DNA of 64,000 nt from an uncultured Clostridia bacterium. GTDB taxonomy: Bacteria > Bacillota > Clostridia > Christensenellales > Aristaeellaceae. How positions within the stretch are numbered: the stretch's first letter is position 1; every line of letters starts with the position of its first letter. Below the pieces are notes generated by a model. The model ran no database searches. It was not told the origin of the DNA and worked only from the letters and a program-made list of their open reading frames with translations. Below are positions 26,545-34,514 of this stretch, piece after piece. A program made the position numbers and the translations under genes. The stretch is taken from contig CALCQO010000040.1 in assembly GCA_937894675.1 (NCBI GenBank), forward strand, positions 1 to 64,000, given 5' to 3'.

Positions 26545-27099
26545 CTGAAAAACCCGCCCATTACCAGAGCGTCTATCCTGAAAACCTGCCGGGAACTGGT
26601 GGCGGAGGGCGGCCCGGAGGCTGTCAGCATGCGCAGCGTGGCCCAGCGGCGGCAGATTGCCCTGGGTTCCATCTACAATTACTTCTCCTCCAAGGACGAG
26701 CTGGTGCTGGCCGCCATCGAAAGCGTATGGCAGGATATTTTCCAGCAAGCGCCAAGCAGGGAACATCAGAGTTTTGTCCGCCATGTCCAGTGGCTTTTTG
26801 ACAGTCTGCGCGCGGGCATACAGGCTTACCCCAACTTTTTCACCGCCCACGCCTTCGCGTTTGTCGCCGATGAAAAGGCCGCGGCGCGGGACACCATGCG
26901 GCGCTTCTTTTCCCAGATGAAGCAGGGGCTGCTGGCTTCCCTTCAGGGGGATGCCGGTCTGCGCCCCGACGCCTTTTCGGACAGCTTCACCAGGGAGCAA
27001 GCGGCGGATTTTGTGCTCAGCAACCTGCAGCCCTCCCGCCTGCGGCAGCAAACCTCCTGCGATGTGCTGCTGGAGTTCATCCGCCGCGCCCTGTACTGA
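26545..27099 (+). CDS. TetR-family transcriptional regulator
   Basis: A TetR repressor of about 184 aa. The N-terminal HTH spans about residues 8-52 (GPEAVSMRSVAQRRQIALGS followed by IYNYFSSKDELV). The C-terminal ligand domain is divergent. The promoter maps the transcript start to about 26514, so upstream in-frame ATGs are excluded. AGGAGG at 26531-26536 then favours the CTG at 26545 (or, less well, the GTG at 26536 that overlaps the ribosome site). It should repress itself and the membrane-protein operon downstream. Confidence 0.85.
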   Translation: MKNPPITRASILKTCRELVAEGGPEAVSMRSVAQRRQIALGSIYNYFSSKDELVLAAIESVWQDIFQQAPSREHQSFVRHVQWLFDSLRAGIQAYPNFFTAHAFAFVADEKAAARDTMRRFFSQMKQGLLASLQGDAGLRPDAFSDSFTREQAADFVLSNLQPSRLRQQTSCDVLLEFIRRALY

Positions 27100-27288
27100 G
27101 GAACTGTCAGGGTTTCCCAAAAAATGCGAAGCTCCTTCCCTGACGCCTGTATCCTCGGCAAATTCTTGATCTTCTGTTTCAAGCGATGCGGATGCACCAA
27201 AATACAACAGCTTCTCACTGAAAAAGCAAAGCCTGCCGCTTAACCCAAACCCCCGCCCGCTTTCCGCGGGCTTTCCATGGAACACAAG

Positions 27289-27301
27289 TGAACATTGTTC
27301 A
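27289..27301. promoter_or_regulatory. second TetR operator
   Basis: TGAACATTGTTCA, identical over 13 bases to the site in the TetR promoter and extended here to GTGAACATTGTTCAC. It lies 20 bases before the first gene of the two-gene membrane operon. Confidence 0.75.
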
Positions 27302-27320
27302 CGCAAGAAAGGGTAGAACC

Positions 27321-27986
27321 ATGCAAGCCATTCTGGAAACCGTATTTGATACCCTGTACCTGTTCATCGTGCTGGCGCTGGGCATCGCCATGCTGCGCCA
27401 AAGCAAAGGCCGCAGGCAATACCTGCTCTTTGGGGTGATGGCCATCGTCCTGGGCGCGGGGGACGCCTTTCATCTGATTCCCCGGGCGGTGGCCCTGAAC
27501 ACCGAAGGCCTGGGCAGCTATGTGCGGGCGCTGGGCGCCGGCAAGCAGATAACCTCCATCACCATGACGGTATTCTATGTGCTGCTCTACCATGTCTGGC
27601 AGGCGCGGTATCATCAGAAGAAGACCGCCCCCCTCACCGCCGCGGTCTACGGCCTGGCCGCGGCGCGCGTTATCCTCAGCCTGATGCCCCAAAACCAGTG
27701 GCTCAGCCCCACCCCGCCCCTTGCCTGGGGTATCTACCGCAACATTCCCTTCGCCCTGATGGGGCTGCTGATTGTCGCGCTGTTCTATCAAAGCGCCAAA
27801 CAGCAGCAGGACAAACCCTTTGCCTGGCTGTGGCTGACCATTGTCATCAGCTTTGCCTGCTACCTGCCCGTGGTGCTCTTTGCCGACACCCACCCCCTGG
27901 TGGGGATGCTGATGATCCCCAAAACCTGCGCCTATGTGTGGACCGTATTCATTGGCTATCAAGCCCTGAAAGGAGAAACTGTATGA
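27321..27986 (+). CDS. multi-pass membrane protein, unknown function
   Basis: A 221-aa protein with about seven hydrophobic segments (starting at residues 5, 35, 75, 105, 140, 170 and 195) and short loops. No family is recognised with certainty. ATG 27321 follows GAAAGGGTAGAACC. It is the first gene of an operon under a TetR operator and overlaps the DUF2871 gene by ATGA, so the two proteins probably work together, perhaps in efflux or membrane stress. Confidence 0.78.
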   Translation: MQAILETVFDTLYLFIVLALGIAMLRQSKGRRQYLLFGVMAIVLGAGDAFHLIPRAVALNTEGLGSYVRALGAGKQITSITMTVFYVLLYHVWQARYHQKKTAPLTAAVYGLAAARVILSLMPQNQWLSPTPPLAWGIYRNIPFALMGLLIVALFYQSAKQQQDKPFAWLWLTIVISFACYLPVVLFADTHPLVGMLMIPKTCAYVWTVFIGYQALKGETV

Positions 27987-28396
27987 AAAAGTACCTCAAC
28001 ACCGCCTTCGTCTATGCCCTGCTCGCCCTGGCGGGGGGCGTGTTCTACCGGGAGTTTACCAAGTTCAACGGCTTTACCGGGGTTACCGCCCTGGGCAAGC
28101 TGCATGTGCACCTGTTCACCCTGGGGATGGTGATGTTCCTGCTGGCGGCGCTGTTTTCCGCCCAGCTGCCGCTGGAAAAGCAAAAGAACTTCCGCGCTTT
28201 CCTGAAGCTGTACCACATCGGCGTGCCCCTGACCGCCGTGATGCTGCTCATCCGCGGCGTGCTGGAAGTGCTGGCCACCCCCCTGTCCCGGGGCATGGAC
28301 GCCGCCATCTCCGGCATGGCCGGCCTGGGCCACATCCTGACAGGGGTAGGCATCGTCCTCTTCCTGCTGTCGCTGAAAAAAGCGGCGGGGGAATAA
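27983..28396 (+). CDS. DUF2871 family membrane protein
   Basis: A 137-aa protein with four predicted helices, close to DUF2871 proteins: KYLNTAFVYALLALAGGVFY at the start and the conserved LGKLHVHLFTLGMVMFL with two histidines near residues 40-45, then HIGVPLTAVMLLIRG. The His-containing helices hint at metal or haem binding, but function is not established. Start overlaps the upstream gene's stop (ATGA). Confidence 0.85.
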   Translation: MKKYLNTAFVYALLALAGGVFYREFTKFNGFTGVTALGKLHVHLFTLGMVMFLLAALFSAQLPLEKQKNFRAFLKLYHIGVPLTAVMLLIRGVLEVLATPLSRGMDAAISGMAGLGHILTGVGIVLFLLSLKKAAGE

Positions 28397-28401
28397 AAAG
28401 A

Positions 28402-28437
28402 GGGATGCCCAACGCTTCAAACAGCAATGGGCATCCC
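28402..28437 (-). terminator. terminator of the minus-strand secreted-protein gene
   Basis: 10-bp perfect stem GGGATGCCCA / TGGGCATCCC with a 16-base loop; on the minus strand it is followed by CTCTTTTTATTC. It lies between converging genes. Confidence 0.8.
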
Positions 28438-28454
28438 CTGGATGGTTGCGGGTA

Positions 28455-29351
28455 TTACCTAACCACCTCCGGATCGCTCTCAAAGATGGGCGCCAGCATG
28501 CCCAGGGGCACGAAGCCGCGCATCAGCTGGGCGCCCCGGGAAAATTCCACATAGTCCCAGTTGGTGTCCCGGTGGTAGTAGCGGTTCAGCCAGATAACGG
28601 GCGTGCCGGGGGAGAGGGTGGCAATGGGGGTCAGGGCGCGGACGGGGTCCTCGGTCACCTGGCCCTGGGTTTGCACCTGGGCGGGGACGCGGCTGAAGTT
28701 CAGCACCGGCAGGTTGATTTTGTCGCTAAAGGAGCTGGCGGGGGCGAAGCCCACCCGCACGCCGCCGGTGTTCACCTCGTACATCACCATCAGCGAGCCG
28801 TCTTCCCAGCCCGCGGCGTACACGCGCCCGTTGGTGGACACCATGGCCTTGCCATTGGCCCCGCGGCGGAATTGGGTGCCGGGGCCGTCGTACACGGGCA
28901 GTTTCTGGTTGGGCTTCATATACACCTCGGTAAAGCCGGGCAGCAGGCTGCCCACTCGGTCGTCCTTCACCTTGGGCAGGGGCTTGCCGGAGGGGTTGGT
29001 GGTGCCCTGGGCGCGCATCTGGGCCCGGGCGTCCTTGATCAGGGTGTAGTTGGCCCACTCGATGTTGCTCAGCACCGGGCCGTCGCCCGGGTAGTAGGGA
29101 TCCACCTTGTACCAGGTCTGGCATTGGAAGTAGGCGTCGTACTTTTCGCCGGGGTTGAAGGGGCGGCCGTAGCGGGCGAACAGCTCGTTGAAGGCGTAGC
29201 CCAGGGCGTCGTACTGCCAGGACCAGACCTCCTCGCGGGTCAGCCTGCGGCGGTTGGACTCGGGAAAAATGTAGAAGTTGGACGCCAGCGCCCCCAGGGG
29301 CAGCAGGCACAAAACCAGCAGCAGCGCGAAAATCCGCCGTGTTTTCCGCAT
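28455..29351 (-). CDS. secreted SH3-like domain protein
   Basis: A 298-aa exported protein with signal peptide MRKTRRIFALLLVLCLLPLG (cleavage near ALA). The C-terminal two thirds hold two SH3-like units: one from about 135 (KLPVYDGPGTQFRRGANGKA, then GGVRVGFAPASSF) and one from about 220 (LTPIATLSPGTPVIWLN, then RGFVPLGML). The pattern closely resembles the C-terminal half of the 11005-12480 protein, so the two are probably paralogues. RBS GAAGGAGGTATCCC. Confidence 0.72.
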   Translation of the reverse strand: MRKTRRIFALLLVLCLLPLGALASNFYIFPESNRRRLTREEVWSWQYDALGYAFNELFARYGRPFNPGEKYDAYFQCQTWYKVDPYYPGDGPVLSNIEWANYTLIKDARAQMRAQGTTNPSGKPLPKVKDDRVGSLLPGFTEVYMKPNQKLPVYDGPGTQFRRGANGKAMVSTNGRVYAAGWEDGSLMVMYEVNTGGVRVGFAPASSFSDKINLPVLNFSRVPAQVQTQGQVTEDPVRALTPIATLSPGTPVIWLNRYYHRDTNWDYVEFSRGAQLMRGFVPLGMLAPIFESDPEVVR

Positions 29352-29625
29352 GGGATACCTCCTTCATTTCCGGTACATTCTGATTTTTGTTTTTAGTATA
29401 ATCATAATAAAATCCCCTGTCAAGGGAGGCCGGAACAACCCATTTTCATAACAATTCTTCGCTAAAGAACAACGTATCCCTTCCCCGCTTCCTCCCATGA
29501 AAACAAGGATGCCGTCGGAGAATGGAGAACATTCTCTGGAAGTATGCTTCTTCCCTCCAGGCGTTCCCCGAAAATACACAAGCGTATTCGGATTATCTGG
29601 ACGGCCAGGAGGCATCAACAGAAAA

Positions 29626-29829
29626 AGCCCCCTTCCGGGGGCTGCAGTCAATCAAAGAAGTACAGCGTGTCCAAAAAGCCGCAAGGCTGGGCACAAATCT
29701 GCAGGAAGAGAAAGTTTGCATTGCAAGCAAGTAACCGCTTCCGGCAGTTGAGGTGACAACGCACGCGTTTTTTGTAATCGAAATGCGGTTGCTGGCTTTT
29801 TAACGCGCGAAAGCCCCCTTCCGGGGGCT
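29626..29829. mobile_element. terminator-nested repeat element, copy A
   Basis: Two identical 18-bp hairpins AGCCCCCTTCCGGGGGCT (29626-29643 and 29812-29829) bracket a roughly 150-bp structured sequence that starts with CAGCGTGTCCAAAAAG (29663-29678). The interior matches, in opposite orientation, the element at 49236-49387. On the minus strand the left hairpin is followed by TTTTTCTG, as in a working terminator for the gene at 29852. The right-hand terminal repeat is degenerate (CTTTTTAACGCGCG). No transposase is encoded. No gene could be supported in the surrounding 29360-29840 stretch. Confidence 0.7.
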
Positions 29830-29851
29830 ATTGGTTTACCTGCTTTCGTTA

Positions 29852-30301
29852 TTATCTGCGGTTTCTGCCATGTCCGTTGGCGGGGGCGTCGCGGTGCATG
29901 CCATGGCCGCCCTGGTTGCGCTGGTTGGTTATCCCGCGCCGCAGGTGCTGGCGGGTGCCCAGGTTGTCGCATACGCCGTCGCCATCGCTGTCCGCAAAGC
30001 CCGCGCCCTGGCCTGTGCCCTGATGGTCGCACACGCCATCCTTGCCGGCGTCCGTAAACCCCATACCCTGAAGGTTGGTGCCGGGCACGCCGCCGCACAC
30101 ATCGCACACGCCGTCGCTGTCCGCGTCGGTGAAGCTGCCCTGCGCCGCCTGCGCCCCTTGGGGTGCAGTTTGGTTCCAGCGGCCGCCCTGCCTGCCATAG
30201 GCCGCCAGGGGTTGGGGGGCCGCGGGGGCTTCCGCCGCCAGCCCCAGGGCGGGAAGCGCCAGCGTCAGGGCCAGCGCGAGAATCCATACGCTCTTTTTCA
30301 T
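29852..30301 (-). CDS. secreted protein with calcium-binding-like repeats
   Basis: A 149-aa exported protein with signal peptide MKKSVWILALALTLALPALG (cleavage near LAA). Three tandem units resemble thrombospondin type-3/EF-like calcium loops: DADSDGVCDVCGG, DAGKDGVCDHQG and DSDGDGVCDNLG, each with alternating Asp and a Cys. The tail is rich in Gly, His, Asn and Arg. Calcium binding is likely; the role is unknown. RBS AGAAGGAGAAGAACAAC. Confidence 0.75.
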   Translation of the reverse strand: MKKSVWILALALTLALPALGLAAEAPAAPQPLAAYGRQGGRWNQTAPQGAQAAQGSFTDADSDGVCDVCGGVPGTNLQGMGFTDAGKDGVCDHQGTGQGAGFADSDGDGVCDNLGTRQHLRRGITNQRNQGGHGMHRDAPANGHGRNRR

Positions 30302-30408
30302 GTTGTTCTTCTCCTTCTTTTTCTTCAGCGTTTGCTTGCTGTACCTGGATTCTAACCAGGCCCTGTGGCAAAATTGTGTCAGCTTTTCGGCATTTTGGGT
30401 ACAAAATA

Positions 30409-30433
30409 ACCGGGCACCCATAGGGTGTCCGGT
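30409..30433 (-). terminator. terminator of the small lipoprotein gene
   Basis: 11-bp stem ACCGGACACCC / GGGTGCCCGGT (one G-T pair, ATA-type loop) read on the minus strand and followed by TATTTTGT. Confidence 0.75.
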
Positions 30434-30458
30434 CATTTCAGGTTCTTGGCGTTTCCGC

Positions 30459-30695
30459 TTAGGGCTTGGTGGTGGCGACGGCTTCCGTGACGGCTTCTTC
30501 AACCTTCTCGGCGGCCTCTTCGACCTTCTCCTCAACCTTTTCGGCGGTCTCTTCAACCTTTTCGGTCACGGCTTCCACAGCGGTGGTAGCGGTGGCGGCG
30601 GGGGCCTCAGTGGCGGCGGGCTTCTTTTCCGCGCAGCCAGTGGCGGTCAGCGCCAGGGCCAGAACGACCAGAACCAGTGCGAGTTTCTTCATCAT
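30459..30695 (-). CDS. small lipoprotein with Ala/Glu/Val helical repeats
   Basis: A 78-aa protein with a lipoprotein signal (KKLALVLVVLALALTATGC, lipobox TATGC), then an Ala/Thr-rich spacer and a strongly repetitive amphipathic helix built from EKVEE and EAVTE units (about residues 40-72). It is probably an envelope-anchored coiled rod; function unknown. The second Met (30692) is an equally possible start. It has its own consensus promoter. Confidence 0.78.
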   Translation of the reverse strand: MMKKLALVLVVLALALTATGCAEKKPAATEAPAATATTAVEAVTEKVEETAEKVEEKVEEAAEKVEEAVTEAVATTKP

Positions 30696-30746
30696 TGATA
30701 CAGCACCTCTTTTCCTTCCAAACTATCGGCTTAGCCGACGTAGAGC

Positions 30747-30775
30747 AGTATACGCTACAATTAAGCAAATGTCAA
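30747..30775 (-). promoter_or_regulatory. sigma-A promoter of the small lipoprotein gene
   Basis: On the minus strand: TTGACA (30775-30770), 17-base spacer, TATACT (30752-30747). A short palindrome CGGCTAAGCCG lies in the leader. Confidence 0.82.
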
Positions 30776-30885
30776 ATTTCTCTTGATAATCAACACTTTA
30801 CCCCAAAATTGTCAAAAAGTAGCGAAGGATGCGCGTTGAAGCGCAAAACATGCTTTGCCCTTGCCGGCAAAGGCTTTCGGGGTCG

Positions 30886-31950
30886 CTAGCGCGCGGGCAC
30901 CTCGTTTTGCACCGCGCCCGCGCCTTCCACCCAGGGGTTCAGGGGAAAGGGGGTATCCGCCTGGATAGTTTCCATGGCCGCGAGAGCCTTGTCCCCGGTG
31001 ACGGGGTAGGGCTGGTAGTTGTTGCGGGGGCGGGTGGCGGAAATCTCGTAGGGGTGGATAATCAGCTGCTGGGCCAGGTACTGGCCCGCGCTGTCAAAGC
31101 GCATGCGCACCTGCATCACCATGGAGGGGTACTCCACCTCCCGGGGTTTGCGGTTGCCGCCGTAGCAGAAATTGCCCAGGGAATACACGATATTGCGGTT
31201 GTTGTATACCTCGATACCCTGCAGGGCGTGGGGGTGGTGGCCGATGACCAGATCTGCGCCCGAGTCGATGGCGTAGCGCATGTCCTCCTTCTGCTGCTTG
31301 TTGTGCTTCACCCGGTACTGGGTGCCCCCGTGGTACATCAGCACCACCGCGGCGCAGCCCTCCTCGCTTTTCAAGCGGCTGATAAGCCCCGGCAGCTTGC
31401 TGCCGTAGCGGCGCAGGGTGGGGCCGTAAAAGCCGATGAAGCCCACCTTCACCCCTTCCTTTTCCAGGATGAAGGTTTCCTCGTCCAGGGCGAAGGGGAT
31501 GCCCGCCTGCTGGAGGGTTTCCTTGGTGGAGGCAAGGCCTGTCTTGCCAAAGTCCGCCGTGTGGTTGTTGCCCAGGGTAACGGCTTCCACCGAGCCCAGG
31601 GTTAAAATGTCCACATATTCGGTGGCGCCGCGGAAGTTCCACTTGGTACTGGGGTTGAGGCCCTTGGCACTGTCGGCCAGCACCCCCTCTAAGTTGACGA
31701 TGGTAAAATCGTCCTTGGCGAAATGGGGCTGAGCCTTTTCCAGAAAGTAGGCGTAGTCGCCCTGCTCCTGGGCCATCACCTTGAAGGTGCCGATGGAGTA
31801 GTTCATCCAGCTTTCGTCCCCGCCCAGGGTGCAGTCCCCGGCGAAGGAAAACAGGATGTCGGTGCCCTCGGCCAGGGCAAGGGGGGCCATCAGGCACAGC
31901 GCCAAAACCAGCGCCAGCCAGCTTCCCTTTTTCTTGGCGGTCATTGTCAT
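30886..31950 (-). CDS. CapA-family putative metallophosphatase
   Basis: A 354-aa exported CapA/PgsA-type protein (calcineurin-like phosphoesterase fold, linked to poly-gamma-glutamate or capsule). Signal peptide from about residue 10 to 27, then FAGDCTLGG, VNLEGVL, LGNNHTADFG, LMYHGGTQY and GADLVIGHHPHALQG, the metal-site motifs of the family. ATG 31950 overlaps the stop of the upstream glycosidase gene (ATGA) and has GGAG at good spacing. A second CapA paralogue lies at 50747. Confidence 0.87.
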   Translation of the reverse strand: MTMTAKKKGSWLALVLALCLMAPLALAEGTDILFSFAGDCTLGGDESWMNYSIGTFKVMAQEQGDYAYFLEKAQPHFAKDDFTIVNLEGVLADSAKGLNPSTKWNFRGATEYVDILTLGSVEAVTLGNNHTADFGKTGLASTKETLQQAGIPFALDEETFILEKEGVKVGFIGFYGPTLRRYGSKLPGLISRLKSEEGCAAVVLMYHGGTQYRVKHNKQQKEDMRYAIDSGADLVIGHHPHALQGIEVYNNRNIVYSLGNFCYGGNRKPREVEYPSMVMQVRMRFDSAGQYLAQQLIIHPYEISATRPRNNYQPYPVTGDKALAAMETIQADTPFPLNPWVEGAGAVQNEVPAR

Positions 31951-33779
31951 TTCTTTGTCTCCGGCGGCTGGTACTGGGCCATGTTGGGGGTGTAGCCCAC
32001 CCCCAGGATTTCGTTCTGGGTGCGGGCGTTGTTGTGGATGCCGCTGTTGTCCAGCTGGTTTAACTGCTGGCCCATGAAAATCAGGCTGGAGGTCCACCCG
32101 CCATCCAGGTTAAAAGCCTCGGTGCAGCCCAGCTCCTGGAACACATAGGCGGTTTCCCGGCAGGTCATCCCACGGCTGGGGCGGATGCGGCCCTCGGCGA
32201 TCAGCACCCAGTAGTGGCCTTTTTCCACCATGCCGATGCCCACCCGGGGCTCAAAATTGTAGCCGTAGGTGGTGTACTCCATGTTCACTTCGCCGTTTCG
32301 CACCAGCCAGGGGCCAAAGGCGATCACATCCCGGGCGCCCTGCTGCACCAGCTGCTGGGCGGTGGTTTCCCCGTGGCCAAAGAGCTTCATGTCCAAATCC
32401 GGGTACAGGGCCATTAAATCCAGGGGCGGGTAGTTGGTCTTGGGGTTGTTGGGGGCGTCGTCAAAGAGGATTTCCCCATCACGTATCACAATGCCCACCC
32501 GTATGCCCGGGCGGTTGGTGCGGTACAGGTAGTAGTCCGCCCCCAGGGCCAGCACCACGTTGTTTTCCTGGGCGATGACGTTCTGTTTGGCTTTGTAGGC
32601 GTCCCGGTCCACCGTGCGATTGTCGGTGTAGGGGATGGTGTGGAAGCCCTGGGTGCCCTCCCGCACAAACACCTCGGCGGCCAGGTAGCGCACCGGGCGG
32701 TTCTTTTCGTAGGTTTCCTCGTAGCGTTTGATCTCAATACGCACATCCTGGGAGCAATAGCGCCACAGGCCGTTGTCCGCGTCGATTTCCACAAACTCCT
32801 CTTCGCCCTCGGGCAGAAAGCCTTCCCGGGTCAGCAGGGGGAAACCCTCCACTTCCATGCCGCCAATCATGCTCAGCTTGATTTGGGCATCCTCCGCCGC
32901 CTGCTGCAGCAGGGCGGTGTCCTGCCCGGCGGCCTTGGCGGCTTCCAGCTTGCTTAGCGCTTCCGCCAGTTCCGCCTCAGCGGCGGCCTTTTCCTCGGCC
33001 TCCCTGGCTTCCTGCTCCGCCTTGGCCTTAGCTTTGGCTTCTTCTTCCAAGCGCAAACGCTCTTCCTCGGCGGCCTTCTCCCGCGCCACCTTAGCCAGGG
33101 TTTCCGGGGTTACCTCCAGCACATAGGGGCTGTCCTTGGTGCCCTCGCCGCTTGCAACGCTCACCATCTCTTCCTGCACCGACACAACCGGCCGGATGCC
33201 AAACACCTTCGTTACCGCCGAATAGCCTACGCCGCCGTCGTTTAGCACCCGGCGGAGGGAGTAGCGGTTGGCGTCCGCCTGGTTTTTCAGCCAGTAGCTG
33301 GCCCGGGTGTCCGCCCCGTTCGCTCGGGCGTAGGCGGTGGCGGAGGTGGTGCGCTGCTTGTTGCCGGTAAAGCCCAGGGCCTTGTCCTTAATCTGCTCGC
33401 TGGTGGCCAACGTTAGCCCCTCGCCGGCAAAGGCGGCGCGCTCGGCGTCGGTAAAGGCGGCGGCGGCAAAATCCCCCGTCAGCCACTTGTACAGGGCGCT
33501 GTTCTCAAAGTCCACAAAGGCTTCCAGGGTGCTGTCCGCCTGACGGGCGTCCAGCACCTGCTCGGCAAGCAAGGTGGCCTGGCCTTCCCCGGTCTGCAAT
33601 ACCCGCCAGAGGATGCCCTCCTTTTGGGAAGCGTCGCCATGAGGGTAGCTGCCAAAGCGCACATAGGTATAGCCCCCGTCAAAGCCCTTCAGGGGGCTGG
33701 CCTCGGCGGCGCTTGCCCCGGGCGCAAGGGACAGGATCATCAGAAAGCACAGTACAAGGGATGTAAACCTACAGCGCAT
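31947..33779 (-). CDS. exported phosphodiester glycosidase with DUF6273-like domain
   Basis: A 610-aa exported protein (signal peptide about 1-24). Residues about 35-210 resemble DUF6273 (FGSYPHGDASQKEGILWRVL, then FGIRPVVSV). Residues 230-290 form an Ala/Glu/Lys-rich coiled coil. The C-terminal part (about 400-605) is a phosphodiester glycosidase/NAGPA domain, with RIRPSRGMTCRETAYVFQEL and AFNLDGGWTSSLIF as signature stretches. It probably acts on a cell-surface glycan phosphodiester. Coupled by ATGA to the CapA gene. Confidence 0.85.
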   Translation of the reverse strand: MRCRFTSLVLCFLMILSLAPGASAAEASPLKGFDGGYTYVRFGSYPHGDASQKEGILWRVLQTGEGQATLLAEQVLDARQADSTLEAFVDFENSALYKWLTGDFAAAAFTDAERAAFAGEGLTLATSEQIKDKALGFTGNKQRTTSATAYARANGADTRASYWLKNQADANRYSLRRVLNDGGVGYSAVTKVFGIRPVVSVQEEMVSVASGEGTKDSPYVLEVTPETLAKVAREKAAEEERLRLEEEAKAKAKAEQEAREAEEKAAAEAELAEALSKLEAAKAAGQDTALLQQAAEDAQIKLSMIGGMEVEGFPLLTREGFLPEGEEEFVEIDADNGLWRYCSQDVRIEIKRYEETYEKNRPVRYLAAEVFVREGTQGFHTIPYTDNRTVDRDAYKAKQNVIAQENNVVLALGADYYLYRTNRPGIRVGIVIRDGEILFDDAPNNPKTNYPPLDLMALYPDLDMKLFGHGETTAQQLVQQGARDVIAFGPWLVRNGEVNMEYTTYGYNFEPRVGIGMVEKGHYWVLIAEGRIRPSRGMTCRETAYVFQELGCTEAFNLDGGWTSSLIFMGQQLNQLDNSGIHNNARTQNEILGVGYTPNMAQYQPPETKK

Positions 33780-33860
33780 GGAAACCTCCTCAAAAATGCG
33801 CCGCTTTCCGGCGCCTTGGGCATATTATATCGGTTGTTCCGGGGCTCGTCAACGAAGGGG

Positions 33861-34514
33861 TCAGGCCTCCAGCTGCACCTTCAGCACCACCAGGCCGGGC
33901 TGCTGGCTTAAATCCTCCTTGGTAACCCGCAAGAGGGGCTGGCGGGAGGGGGTGCGGGGCGCCATCAGGGACAGGAAATCCTCCACCGTGGCGATGTTGG
34001 GCAGCCCGCCTTCGCTTGTGCGGTAGTGCATGGGGATGGTAATCCGGGGGTTGACCAGTTCCACCAGGGATTTGGCCTGGCCAGCGTCAATGGTGTAAAA
34101 GCCCCCCACAGGCACCAGCAGGATGTGGGTGCCCCCCAGAAAATCCAACTGTTCCTGATGAAGGGGATGCCCCAGATCCCCCAGGTGGGCGATGACCAGG
34201 CCGTCCATATGGATTTTGAACAGCAGGTTGCCGCCCCGCTTGCCCCCCTGTTCCTCATCGTGGTAGGAGGGGAAAGCCTCGGCGGTGCAGCCCTCTGGCA
34301 GGGTATGCACCCCGGCGGTGCGCACCGCCATGGGGCTGCCCAGCACCTTTTTCAGGTAGCTGTGGTCGCCGTGGCCGTGGCTGATGGTCACCACATCGGC
34401 GGCCGCTTCCTTGATGGGGAAATGGGCGCTTTGATCATAGGGGTCGGTCAGCACCCGCAGGCCGGAGGCGCTTTCCAGAAGAAACTGGGAATGTCCCATA
34501 TAGGTAATCAGCAT
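33861..34514 (-). CDS. MBL-fold metal-dependent hydrolase
   Basis: A 217-aa metallo-beta-lactamase-fold hydrolase of the UlaG/UPF0173 type. The zinc motif SHGHGDHSY places His46, His48, Asp50 and His51; HLGDLGH near residue 130 and MHYRTSE near 180 supply the other ligands. Substrate unknown. The start overlaps the end of the upstream gene by 7 bases, so it is the last gene of a tight three-gene run (35439 to 33861). Confidence 0.9.
   Translation of the reverse strand: MLITYMGHSQFLLESASGLRVLTDPYDQSAHFPIKEAAADVVTISHGHGDHSYLKKVLGSPMAVRTAGVHTLPEGCTAEAFPSYHDEEQGGKRGGNLLFKIHMDGLVIAHLGDLGHPLHQEQLDFLGGTHILLVPVGGFYTIDAGQAKSLVELVNPRITIPMHYRTSEGGLPNIATVEDFLSLMAPRTPSRQPLLRVTKEDLSQQPGLVVLKVQLEA

Noticed and set aside
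29360..29840. Several short open frames (70-95 codons) in the gap
   Set aside because: They overlap the repeat element and hairpins, lack ribosome sites and resemble no protein.
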